DNA of 64,000 nt, from contig JAWLFC010000001.1 of NCBI GenBank assembly GCA_041685755.1, forward strand, positions 62,001-126,000, read 5' to 3'. This stretch comes from Sva-07 sp041685755. GTDB taxonomy: Bacteria; Actinomycetota; Acidimicrobiia; Acidimicrobiales; Ilumatobacteraceae. The notes under the pieces are model-generated. The model did no database searches. It had not been told where the DNA came from and saw nothing but the letters and a program-made list of their open reading frames with translations. The translations under genes were made by a program, and so were the position numbers. Shown here piece after piece: positions 47,616-55,414 of the stretch. Each line of letters opens with the position of its first letter. Within the stretch, counting starts at the first letter, position 1.

Positions 47616-49084
47616 GGGGCCCCGACCTCCGCGTCGAGTGCTCGCCGCAGGGCGATCCCGTCGGTCTCGACGACCTCCACCACCCGGGGAAGGTCAGCAA
47701 CGGTCAGCCCGTCGAGGAACCGCCCTTCGTCGGACAGGCACACGTCGGGCAGCAGATAGCGGTGTCCCTGCGGTTCGGCGGCGAGCGTCCGGCTGACGTC
47801 CTCGCCGGTCAGCAACCCGGTCACGCCGGTGTTGCCGCCGAAGAACTCGTTGCGCACGGGGATCACACGCACGTCGGGGCGGTCCAGCGAGGCGATCAAC
47901 GGCTCGATGACCGGAGCCCCGAGCTCGCCGGTGAGCACGCCGATCGGTGCGTTGCGTCGGGGCTTCAGCGAGATGGCCGCAGCACCGCCGGGCGCCGAAT
48001 CGCACGGCGTGCTGCTGCGCAGGCCGGTGTACGCCGCCGGGTTCGGTGGGGCGTCGACGGCGGCGAAGAACCCCCGCCGCACGCCGGTGGCGTCGTCGGT
48101 GCGGCCGTGGAACTCGGCCTCGAACGTCCGCGCCATGCCGATGCCGTCCTCGTGCATCGGGAACCCGTCGTAGCGCTCGGCCGGCGGGAACGGCCGCTCG
48201 GCCATCAGGTAGTACTCGTCGGCGGCGTACACCATGCGCTTGCCGAGCGTGGCGGCGAACACGTCCTGCCAGTCCTCGACGATGTCGACGACCGCCCGGG
48301 CCTCGGCGAGCGTGTGGAAGCGCATCGCCGCTTCGCCGTTGAACTTCGAGATCCCGAGCGGCACCACGGCAACCGAGTCGAGTTCGGGATACTGGTCGAG
48401 GATCCCGGCCATCGTGTCGGCCAGCACGGCGCCGTCGTTGACCCCCGGACACACCACGATCTGACCACGCACGGCGATGCCGTGGTCGAGCAGTGCTCGC
48501 AACCAGCGCAGGCTCATCGCCCCACGGGGGTTCTTGAGCATCTGGCTGCGGATGTCGGGGTCGGTGGCGTGGATACTGACGTGCAAGGGTGACAGACGCT
48601 CGGTCACGACGCGTTCGAGGTCGGCCTCGGTGAAGCGGGTCAGCGTCGTGAAGTTGCCGTAGAGGAACGACAAGCGATAGTCGTCGTCCTTCAGGTACAG
48701 GCTGCGGCGCAGGCCCTTGGGCAGCTGGTAGATGAAACAGAACTCGCAGTGGTTGTCGCACGTGCGCACCCGGTCGAACACGGCGCTCGACACGTCGATC
48801 CCCAGCGGCTCACCGGCGCGCTTGTCGATCGAGAACGCCAGGTCGAGGCCGCCGCGTTGCACGTCGAGTTCGACCTCGGCCTCGTCGGTCGCCATCTGCC
48901 ACTCGATGATGTCGCGCGGCACCTCGCCGTTGACCCGCACGATCTCGTCACCGGGCTCGACACCGGCGAGCGCCGCCGGCGATCCGGCTCCGACGGCCAC
49001 GACCACGGGCGCCAGCGATCGGCTCGGCGCCGCACGCGCGAGATCGCGCGTCAGGTCGTTCGCGGAATGCACGGTGGCGGACAT
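47612..49084 (-). CDS. DUF512/PDZ radical SAM protein
   Basis: Radical-SAM-like enzyme of the DUF512 family that is often encoded beside der. Of 490 residues, 22-70 are a PDZ-like domain (VVVAVGAGSPAALAGVEPGD). The cluster motif CDNHCEFC gives Cys109, Cys113, Cys116, in CxxxCxxC spacing typical of AdoMet radical enzymes, followed by FCFIYQLPKGLRRSLYLKDD. A C-terminal DUF512 domain (HVSIHATDPDIRSQMLKNPRG in the barrel, LTGELGAPVIEPLIASL near the end) completes it. The substrate is unknown; coupling with der suggests ribosome-related modification, as inference. Confidence 0.84.
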   Translation of the reverse strand: MSATVHSANDLTRDLARAAPSRSLAPVVVAVGAGSPAALAGVEPGDEIVRVNGEVPRDIIEWQMATDEAEVELDVQRGGLDLAFSIDKRAGEPLGIDVSSAVFDRVRTCDNHCEFCFIYQLPKGLRRSLYLKDDDYRLSFLYGNFTTLTRFTEADLERVVTERLSPLHVSIHATDPDIRSQMLKNPRGAMSLRWLRALLDHGIAVRGQIVVCPGVNDGAVLADTMAGILDQYPELDSVAVVPLGISKFNGEAAMRFHTLAEARAVVDIVEDWQDVFAATLGKRMVYAADEYYLMAERPFPPAERYDGFPMHEDGIGMARTFEAEFHGRTDDATGVRRGFFAAVDAPPNPAAYTGLRSSTPCDSAPGGAAAISLKPRRNAPIGVLTGELGAPVIEPLIASLDRPDVRVIPVRNEFFGGNTGVTGLLTGEDVSRTLAAEPQGHRYLLPDVCLSDEGRFLDGLTVADLPRVVEVVETDGIALRRALDAEVGAP

Positions 49085-49093
49085 GGGCTGGTC

Positions 49094-49099
49094 AGGCTA
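49094..49099 (-). promoter_or_regulatory. possible -10 element (TAGCCT, minus strand) of the DUF512-der unit
   Basis: TAGCCT on the minus strand ends 9 nt before the ATG at 49084. The spacing is a little long for a leaderless start. Confidence 0.33.
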
Positions 49100-49116
49100 C
49101 CGGTCGGGGCCACCGG

Positions 49117-49122
49117 TAGATT
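49117..49122 (+). promoter_or_regulatory. possible -10 element (TAGATT) of ispH
   Basis: TAGATT ends 9 nt before the ATG at 49132; a GGGG stretch between might instead serve as a Shine-Dalgarno sequence. Confidence 0.35.
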
Positions 49123-49131
49123 GGGGCGCAC

Positions 49132-50184
49132 ATGGCTGACACCGATTCGCAGGTCGATCTCGTGCTGCTGGCTCAACCCCGCGGGTTCTGCGCCGGTGTC
49201 GAGATGGCGATCAAAGCCCTCGCCTGGATGGTGCGGACGTTCCCGGCGCCGGTCTACTGCTACCACGAGATCGTCCACAACCGTCTGGTCGTCGAGCGCT
49301 TCGAGGCGCAGGGCGTCGTCTTCGTCGACGACATCACCGACGTCCCGGTCGGCAGCCCGATCATGCTCTCGGCGCACGGTTCGGCCCCCGAGGTCGTCGA
49401 GGCCGCACGCAGCCGGGGGTCCTACGTCGTCGACTCGGTGTGCCCGCTGGTGACGAAGGTCCACCACGAAGTGAAGGTCCGCGCCGGCAAGGGCTACCGC
49501 ATCGTCTACGTCGGCCACGACGGCCACGAGGAGGCGATCGGCACGATGGCGGTCGCCCCCGACGCCATCGACCGCGTCGAGTCGGTCGACGAGGTCGACG
49601 CGTTGGAGCCCAGTGAGCAGCCGGTGGCGTTGCTGGCGCAGACGACACTGTCGCATCGCGACTGGGAGGGCGTGGCCGTGCGGGTCAAGGAACGCTTCCC
49701 CGACGTCTGGACGCCGGGGCGCAGCGACCTGTGCTTCGCCACGACGAACCGGCAGGCGGCGCTCATGGAACTCGCCCACCGCTGCGACGTCGTCGTCGTC
49801 ATCGGGTCAGCGAACTCGTCCAACACGAGGGCGCTCGAACAGCTCGCCCGCGAGGAGGGCTGCGAGCGGGTGTTCCGCATCAACGCCGTGCAGGAACTGC
49901 CCGACGATCTCGCCGGGATCGTCGGGGTGACCGCCGGTGCGTCGGCTCCCGAGGAACTCGTCGACGCCGTGCTCGACTTCCTCCGTCCCCGCTCGGGCGT
50001 CGAACTCGTCGACGTCACCGAGGAGGACGAGTACTTCCCCCCGCCGCGCAACATACGCGAACTCCAGAACTCGATCGAGACCGCCGCCTCGGTGCTCCTC
50101 GGTGGAACGCTGCTCGATCGCCCGGCGATGGACGACCGCAGCCTCAGCGCCAGCGACGTCCTCTCCGGCCTCGTCCGCGCCTGA
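49132..50184 (+). CDS. ispH: 4-hydroxy-3-methylbut-2-enyl diphosphate reductase
   Basis: Last enzyme of the MEP pathway, producing IPP and DMAPP with a [4Fe-4S] cluster. The 350-residue product has the cluster Cys20, Cys104 and Cys201 in PRGFCAGVEMA, DSVCPLVTKVH and SDLCFATTNRQ, the substrate-binding His49 in HEIVHN and His82 in SAHGSAP, and the TTLSH stretch. The length matches IspH. The organism therefore makes isoprenoids by the MEP route. It is divergent from the DUF512-der operon and ends at a hairpin shared with the acyl-CoA dehydrogenase gene. Confidence 0.97.
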   Translation: MADTDSQVDLVLLAQPRGFCAGVEMAIKALAWMVRTFPAPVYCYHEIVHNRLVVERFEAQGVVFVDDITDVPVGSPIMLSAHGSAPEVVEAARSRGSYVVDSVCPLVTKVHHEVKVRAGKGYRIVYVGHDGHEEAIGTMAVAPDAIDRVESVDEVDALEPSEQPVALLAQTTLSHRDWEGVAVRVKERFPDVWTPGRSDLCFATTNRQAALMELAHRCDVVVVIGSANSSNTRALEQLAREEGCERVFRINAVQELPDDLAGIVGVTAGASAPEELVDAVLDFLRPRSGVELVDVTEEDEYFPPPRNIRELQNSIETAASVLLGGTLLDRPAMDDRSLSASDVLSGLVRA

Positions 50185-50190
50185 GTCCGG

Positions 50191-50215
50191 GCGCAGCTCG
50201 TCCCCTCAGCTGCGC
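50191..50215. terminator. hairpin between convergent ispH and acyl-CoA dehydrogenase genes
   Basis: GCGCAGCT (50191-50198) and AGCTGCGC (50208-50215) form an 8-bp perfect stem with a 9-nt loop overlapping the acyl-CoA dehydrogenase stop. Confidence 0.5.
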
Positions 50216-51414
50216 GGCACCTCGGCCCATGGGACGTCGCGGTCGACACGGACGTCACCGGGCAGACCGAGGACGCGTTCGCCCAGGATGTTCTTCATGA
50301 CCTCGGTCGTGCCACCCTCGATCGAGTTGGCGCGGCTGCGCAGGAACGCCTTCTGGAGCGTGTCGGCGCCCATCGCCGTTTCGGGACGCACCATCTCGTA
50401 GCTGCCGTAGAGCAGCGCCTCGGCGCCGAGCAGGTTCATCACCTCGTCGTAGATCTCCTTGTTCAGGTCGGCCGACGCCATCTTGCCGATCGAGCCCTCG
50501 GGGCCGGGGTCGCCGAGTTTGCGCATCTGGTTGGCACGGATGTTGGTCAGCCGCAGCACCTCGGCGCGCGACCACAGCTTCATCACCGCCTCGCGTGCCG
50601 TCGGCGTCTTTCGGTCTGCGGGCAGCTTGCTCCATGTCTGCACGAGCGCCGAGATCGTGCCCGACCCCTTGGTCGGGATCGTGCCGCCGATCGACACCCG
50701 CTCGTTCATCAGCGTCGTGAGCGACACACGCCATCCGTCGCCCGGCGAGCCGAGCAGCTCCGAGGCCGGGATGCGGGTGTCGGAGAAGAACACCTCGTTG
50801 AACTCGGCCTCGCCGGTCATCTGGCGCAGCGGGCGGATCTCGACGGTCGGATCCTGCATGTCGACCACGAACGCGGTGAGCCCGGCGTGCTTGACGGCCT
50901 GCGGGTCGGTGCGTACCACGAGCAGCCCCCACTTGGACAGATGGGCGAGCGTGGTCCACACCTTCTGACCGTTGACGATCCACTCCTCGCCGTCCTGCAC
51001 GCCGGTCGACGACAGCCCGGCGAAGTCCGAGCCGGAGCCGGGCTCGGAGAACAGCTGGCACCAGATCTCCTCGCCGGTGAACAGCGGGCGCAGGTACCGC
51101 TGCTTCTGCTCCTCGCTCCCCCAGGCCACGACGGTCGGCCCGCACATGCCGTGCCCGATCGGGTTGCGGTACATCGGGTTCGGCGCGCCCTGCGCGTACA
51201 GCCGCTCGTTGATCGTCTTCTGCAGCTTGGCGTTCAGCCCGAGACCGCCGTGCCCCTCGGGGAAGTGGACCCAGGCGAGGCCACGGTCGAACTGCTCACC
51301 CAGGAACACCTTGGGCTCGGTGTCGGCGGGCGGGAACGAGGCGAGGAGTTCGTCGGCGAGGTCGAGAACCCGCTGTTCGTCGGCGGTGAGCGTGGTGTCG
51401 TCGGTCATCGTCAT
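50206..51414 (-). CDS. acyl-CoA dehydrogenase family protein
   Basis: FAD-dependent acyl-CoA dehydrogenase-like protein of 402 residues. The ordered blocks are GHGMCGPTVVAWGSEEQKQRYL, FSEPGSGSDFAGL (FAD and substrate site), GQKVWTTLAHLSKWGLL, and the C-terminal GADTLQKAFLRSRANSIEGGTTEVMKNILGER. The E in IEGGTTE is the region of the catalytic base in this group. Specific chain length cannot be assigned; short- to medium-chain or steroid side chains are common in actinobacteria. The -10 box is 7 nt before the ATG. Confidence 0.88.
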   Translation of the reverse strand: MTMTDDTTLTADEQRVLDLADELLASFPPADTEPKVFLGEQFDRGLAWVHFPEGHGGLGLNAKLQKTINERLYAQGAPNPMYRNPIGHGMCGPTVVAWGSEEQKQRYLRPLFTGEEIWCQLFSEPGSGSDFAGLSSTGVQDGEEWIVNGQKVWTTLAHLSKWGLLVVRTDPQAVKHAGLTAFVVDMQDPTVEIRPLRQMTGEAEFNEVFFSDTRIPASELLGSPGDGWRVSLTTLMNERVSIGGTIPTKGSGTISALVQTWSKLPADRKTPTAREAVMKLWSRAEVLRLTNIRANQMRKLGDPGPEGSIGKMASADLNKEIYDEVMNLLGAEALLYGSYEMVRPETAMGADTLQKAFLRSRANSIEGGTTEVMKNILGERVLGLPGDVRVDRDVPWAEVPRS

Positions 51415-51421
51415 GCCCGTG

Positions 51422-51427
51422 ACGGTA
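51422..51427 (-). promoter_or_regulatory. -10 element (TACCGT, minus strand) of the acyl-CoA dehydrogenase gene
   Basis: TACCGT ends 7 nt before the ATG at 51414. Confidence 0.45.
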
Positions 51428-51517
51428 GTGCTCGGCGCTCACCCGCCGCCGTGTCGAGCCCGGCACGTCCACCGCGCAGCAGCGATTGCAGCCGTCACCG
51501 CGTGAACCGGCCCTGAC

Positions 51518-51590
51518 CCCTGGTGAAATCGTCAGTGTTACGCCGGGGGTCTGACCCCTGGCGTAACAGAACCCTGGCGAAATCGTCAGT
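51518..51590. repeat. REP-like intergenic element with direct repeats and a palindrome
   Basis: Two 19-bp copies, 51518-51536 and 51572-51590, differ at one base. Between them a 31-bp near-palindrome (51537-51567) has GTTACGCC/GGCGTAAC arms and an inner GGGGT/ACCCC pair, centred on a TCTGA. The second copy covers the stop of the next gene. GGGGTCTGACCCC cores of this kind are known in REP-type repeats of other bacteria; no transposase is visible here. Confidence 0.62.
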
Positions 51591-52254
51591 TGAAGATGGC
51601 GGTGGCGAGGGCGATCTCGGCGTCTTCGGCCTCGGCCAGTTCGGGGATCGTCGCCCGCAGCCCCATCACGATCCCGAGGCGGACGGCATCGGAGCGGCCG
51701 GCGAACACGCCCTTGAGGTTGTTGAGCATCCGGATGACGATGTCACGGTTCGGCGTCGTGTCGAGGTACGACTCCTGCCACGGCACCTGTCCCCGGGTCA
51801 GGTCGGTGAACAGCGCCCGGGCGCCCTCCCGGTCGAGCACTCTCCCGCCCGAGAACGGATCGACGAACGTGTCCGGGTCGTCGGCGACGCCGCCGCGGAA
51901 GGGCGGCGGCACGCCGCCGCCGACGAGTTCGACGCCCACGCGCCGGGCGACCTCGATCATCAGCACCGACAGGCTGATCGGGATCCCGGTCCGGGTGGCG
52001 ATCACCCGGTCGAGGCACGAGTTGCGCCAGTCGTAGTAGGCCCGCCGGTTGCCGACGAAGTGGTCGTCGTCGAACAGGAAGCGGGCGACTCCGGATGGTG
52101 TCGCCGTCGGACAGTTCCCGGCCAGGTCGTCGAGGGCCGTCATCCACTCGTCGAGGTCGAGGCCGGGCTGCAGTTCGGCCGACAGCAACAGCGCCGCTTC
52201 GTCGAGTGCGACGTCGTCGCTGCCCATCACCTCGGCGAAGCGGGCCCGAATCAT
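51586..52254 (-). CDS. transglutaminase-like SirB1-family protein
   Basis: SirB1/transglutaminase-like family protein, 222 residues. The strand-turn-helix block YYDWRNSCLDRVIATRTGIPISLSVLMIEVARRVG is the family hallmark, with the SirB1 type of Cys-to-Ser variation at the putative nucleophile position (NSCLD), so peptidase activity is not certain. The C-terminus is helical. ATG at 52254 is preferred over an upstream start because TACGTT ends 6 nt before it. The stop lies inside the REP-like repeat. Confidence 0.78.
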   Translation of the reverse strand: MIRARFAEVMGSDDVALDEAALLLSAELQPGLDLDEWMTALDDLAGNCPTATPSGVARFLFDDDHFVGNRRAYYDWRNSCLDRVIATRTGIPISLSVLMIEVARRVGVELVGGGVPPPFRGGVADDPDTFVDPFSGGRVLDREGARALFTDLTRGQVPWQESYLDTTPNRDIVIRMLNNLKGVFAGRSDAVRLGIVMGLRATIPELAEAEDAEIALATAIFN

Positions 52255-52260
52255 GAGGGC

Positions 52261-52281
52261 AACGTATCGGTGCACTACGTT
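52261..52281. promoter_or_regulatory. symmetric divergent promoter (AACGTA ... TACGTT)
   Basis: AACGTA (52261-52266) and TACGTT (52276-52281) are inverted repeats and each reads as a -10 hexamer, one for the minus-strand SirB1-like gene (6 nt gap) and one for the plus-strand acyl-CoA synthetase gene (8 nt gap). The two genes can be co-regulated from this 21-bp unit. Confidence 0.5.
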
Positions 52282-52289
52282 GCCCGGAC

Positions 52290-53843
52290 ATGTTCCCAGG
52301 TGCACATCTCGAACAACACGGCGACAAGCCCGCACTCATCATGGGCGGATCGGGCTTCACCCAGACCTACCGCGAGCTCGACGCCGCCGCCAACCGGCTC
52401 AGCCGCCTCCTGCGCTCCGCCGGCCTGCAACCCGGCGACCACATCGCCATCTGCATGGAGAACCACGACCGCTATCTGGAGATCGTGTGGGGATGCCACT
52501 ACGCCGGGCTGGTCTACACCTGCGCCTCGTCGCGGCTCACCAGCCACGAACTCGAGTACATCATCAACGACTGTGGGGCCACGGCCTACATCACCTCGAA
52601 GTACAAGGCCGACCAGGCCGCCGACGTGATCTCGACCACGCCGGCGGTCCATCTCCGCCTGATGCTCGACGGCACGATCGAGGGCTACGAGAGCTACGAG
52701 CACGCCGTCGCCGAACAGTCGCCCGAACCGCTCGACGAGGAGCGCGTGGCCGGGCTCGACATGCTCTACTCCTCGGGAACGACCGGCATGCCCAAGGGCA
52801 TCACCCGGGCGTTCCCGAACGAGCCGCTCGACGCCTCACCGAGTCCGGTCCAGGGCCTGCTGCAGCTGCTGTTCGGGATGGACGACACCAAGCGCTACCT
52901 GTCGCCGGCGCCCTTCTACCACGCCGCTCCGCTGCGGTTCTGCCTCGCCGTGCACGCCATCGGCGCCACGATCGTGGCGATGGAGCACTTCGACGCCGAG
53001 GAGTACCTCCGCCTCGTCGACGAGTACGAGATCACCCACAGCCAGGTCGTGCCGACGATGTTCGTGCGCATGCTCAAGCTCCCCGAGGAGACCCGCGCCA
53101 AGTACGACGTGTCGTCGCTGGAAACGGTGATCCACGCCGCGGCGCCGTGCCCGGTGCCGGTCAAGAAGCAGATGATCGAGTGGTTCGGTCCGGTGATCCA
53201 CGAGTACTACGCCGGCAGCGAGGGAAACGGCTTCGTCTACTGCAACAGCGAGAGCTGGCTGGCGCACGAGGGCACGGTCGGCCAGGCGATCGTGGGCGTG
53301 CTGCACATCGTCGGCGACGACGGCGAGGAGGTGCCCCAGGGCGAGTCCGGCACCGTGTACTTCGAGAGTGAGGCCGAGTTCGAGTACCACAACGACCCGG
53401 AGAAGACCGCCGCCTCACGCCACCCGAAGGGCTGGACCACCCTCGGCGACGTCGGCTACGTCGACGAGGACGGATTCCTGTACCTCACCGACCGCAAGGC
53501 CTACATGATCATCTCCGGTGGGGTGAACATCTACCCGCAGGAGGCCGAGAACGTGCTGGTGACGCATCCCAAGGTCGTCGACGTCGCCGTGTTCGGCGTG
53601 CCGAACGAGGACTTCGGCGAGGAGGTCAAGGCGGTCGTCCAACCCGTCGAGATGCCCGCCGACGACGAGGCCGCATCGGCGTTGGCCTCCGAACTCATCC
53701 AGTTCTGCCGGAGCGAACTCGCCGACGTCAAGTGCCCGCGCTCGATCGACTTCCGCACCGAACTCCCCCGTCACCCGACCGGCAAGCTCTACAAGCGTCT
53801 CCTGAAGGACGAGTACTGGTCCGACGCCGGCCGGAACATCTGA
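52290..53843 (+). CDS. AMP-binding acyl-CoA synthetase family protein
   Basis: Adenylate-forming enzyme that activates an organic acid as the acyl-AMP and then the CoA thioester. The 517 residues hold LYSSGTTGMPKGITRAF (P-loop-like A3 motif), HAAAPCPVPVKKQMIEWFGP, EYYAGSEGNGF (A5-like), TLGDVGYVDEDGFLYLTDR (A7), and GGVNIYPQEAENVL (A8), with the C-terminal Lys in PTGKLYKRLL (A10). Acid specificity is unknown; the neighbouring acyl-CoA dehydrogenase suggests a lipid or cyclic-acid substrate. It is divergent from the SirB1-like gene. Confidence 0.9.
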   Translation: MFPGAHLEQHGDKPALIMGGSGFTQTYRELDAAANRLSRLLRSAGLQPGDHIAICMENHDRYLEIVWGCHYAGLVYTCASSRLTSHELEYIINDCGATAYITSKYKADQAADVISTTPAVHLRLMLDGTIEGYESYEHAVAEQSPEPLDEERVAGLDMLYSSGTTGMPKGITRAFPNEPLDASPSPVQGLLQLLFGMDDTKRYLSPAPFYHAAPLRFCLAVHAIGATIVAMEHFDAEEYLRLVDEYEITHSQVVPTMFVRMLKLPEETRAKYDVSSLETVIHAAAPCPVPVKKQMIEWFGPVIHEYYAGSEGNGFVYCNSESWLAHEGTVGQAIVGVLHIVGDDGEEVPQGESGTVYFESEAEFEYHNDPEKTAASRHPKGWTTLGDVGYVDEDGFLYLTDRKAYMIISGGVNIYPQEAENVLVTHPKVVDVAVFGVPNEDFGEEVKAVVQPVEMPADDEAASALASELIQFCRSELADVKCPRSIDFRTELPRHPTGKLYKRLLKDEYWSDAGRNI

Positions 53844-53873
53844 GCGTCGAGGATCGCCAGGACCGGCTCCGCG

Positions 53874-53890
53874 TCGTCGGCACCCGACGA
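53874..53890. terminator. hairpin between convergent synthetase and NuoF-like genes
   Basis: TCGTCGG (53874-53880) and CCGACGA (53884-53890) form a 7-bp perfect stem with a 3-nt loop. Confidence 0.45.
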
Positions 53891-53893
53891 TGA

Positions 53894-55252
53894 TCAGACC
53901 GGCTCGTAGGTCCAATCGGGTCGTTTACGGCGCTGGGCGTCGTCGAGGACGAAGCGGTCGCCGTCGACGTCGACGATCTTGGTGATCTCCAGCCCGCGAG
54001 CCGGTCGGCGCGCCCCGGGGTCGTGCATGTCGGCGAGCAGGCTGGTGACGACGCGCTGCTCCTGCGAGGGCAGGAAGCAACGGGACGCGTCGGTCACGCT
54101 CGCCAGACGCGCCCGGAGGTCGCCGTAGACCGCGCCGTCGGTGACCCCGTCGAGTCCGGCGAGCATGTCGGTGACGGCCAGGCAGCCCAGCTTGCACGCC
54201 GAGCACTGCCCGCACGACTCCACACCGAGGAACCTCGACACGGCGTACGCCAACTCCGCCGGATCGGTGCGGTCGTCGTAGACGATGAACCCACCGGTCC
54301 CGAGGCCGGCACCGACTGCCTCCATGTGTTCGTACGTCAGCGGCGTCTCGATCAGCGAGCCGGGCAGCACCGGGTTCGAGACGCCGGACAACACGTACTT
54401 GACGGCACGGCCCTCGGGCATCCCTCCACCGAGCTCTGCGATCACCGTCGACAGCGGTGTGCCGAGCTCGTACTCGCCGACACCGTGGCGCACCGTGTCG
54501 CCCGACACCGTGCAGATCATCGTGCCGGGCGACTCGGCCGTTCCGAACGAACGGTACGAGGCACCACCCCGAGCAACGATGGCCGGCACCGTCGACAAGG
54601 TCTCGACGTTGTTGACCAACGTCGGGTTCGATGCGTCGGTCGGACCATCGCCGAGCGTTCGTCCCGCCGACCACCCCACCTGCGGAGTGGTCGTGAACAA
54701 CCCGTAGACGTAGGGCGGGAAGAGACGCGGGAGCGGTTCTTCACCCTCGATCACCTCCAGCAGCGCCTTCTCCTCGCCGAACAGGTACTCGTCGGGTCCC
54801 CGCACCAGGTTGACCTCGATGTCGTCTGCCCAGCCGGCGGCGGCGATCTCGGCCGCCGCCACCGCAACGACGTCCGCTTCGCCCGCGAACGACGCCTTGA
54901 GGGCCACGAAGACTCGCCGAGCGCCGACCGTGCGGGCAGCGATCAACAGGCCCTCGAGCAGCAGGTACGGGTTGTGCCGCAGCAAGGCTCGGTCCTTGAA
55001 CGTCCCCGGCTCGCCCTCGGCTCCGTTCGCGACCACGAAGCGTTCACCAGCCGCCGGCCCGCCGGCGCGGATCGACCGCCACTTCGTCGCCGTCGAGAAC
55101 CCCGCTCCGCCCCGTCCTCGCAGACCCGATCGATCGAGTTCGGTGAGCACGCGGTCGGCGCCCTCGTCGACCGCGACGCGCAAGCCCGCCCCGCCACCGC
55201 GTTCGACGTACTCGTCGAGTGACGTGACCGGATCACCATCGAGCAGGATCAT
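53894..55252 (-). CDS. NuoF-like NADH-binding flavoprotein, orphan
   Basis: Protein of 452 residues like the NADH-binding subunit of complex I and related hydrogenase or dehydrogenase modules. It has the FMN/NADH site GRGGAGFSTATKW and NGAEGEPGTFKDRAL, the SLBB-like region, and the [4Fe-4S] set CGQCSACK with a fourth Cys downstream (DASRCFLPSQ). It is complete, but the other Nuo genes are not in the window. ATG at 55252 sits 7 nt after GGAGG; a GTG at 55258 is alternative. A stand-alone diaphorase role is possible. Confidence 0.84.
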   Translation of the reverse strand: MILLDGDPVTSLDEYVERGGGAGLRVAVDEGADRVLTELDRSGLRGRGGAGFSTATKWRSIRAGGPAAGERFVVANGAEGEPGTFKDRALLRHNPYLLLEGLLIAARTVGARRVFVALKASFAGEADVVAVAAAEIAAAGWADDIEVNLVRGPDEYLFGEEKALLEVIEGEEPLPRLFPPYVYGLFTTTPQVGWSAGRTLGDGPTDASNPTLVNNVETLSTVPAIVARGGASYRSFGTAESPGTMICTVSGDTVRHGVGEYELGTPLSTVIAELGGGMPEGRAVKYVLSGVSNPVLPGSLIETPLTYEHMEAVGAGLGTGGFIVYDDRTDPAELAYAVSRFLGVESCGQCSACKLGCLAVTDMLAGLDGVTDGAVYGDLRARLASVTDASRCFLPSQEQRVVTSLLADMHDPGARRPARGLEITKIVDVDGDRFVLDDAQRRKRPDWTYEPV

Positions 55253-55331
55253 CACCACACCTCCTCGTCACACCTCATCACACAATCGGGCGATCGACAA
55301 ACCCGACCGCCATCGGCCGAGGATCACCCGA

Positions 55332-55349
55332 GTTCACCGAGAATTCACC
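55332..55349 (+). promoter_or_regulatory. PHO-box-like direct repeats upstream of the PhnM-like operon
   Basis: GTTCACC (55332-55338) and ATTCACC (55343-55349) are spaced by exactly 11 bp, with a weaker GATCACC at 55322-55328. This closely matches the streptomycete PHO box (two GTTCACC units of 11 nt). The gene start is 66 nt downstream, with CATCGT (55403-55408) as possible -10. Confidence 0.48.
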
Positions 55350-55414
55350 GACTGATCGCCGTCCGGACACCCGCGTGCACCGTCGCGACCACCGCGCGCG
55401 GTCATCGTGGAGGG

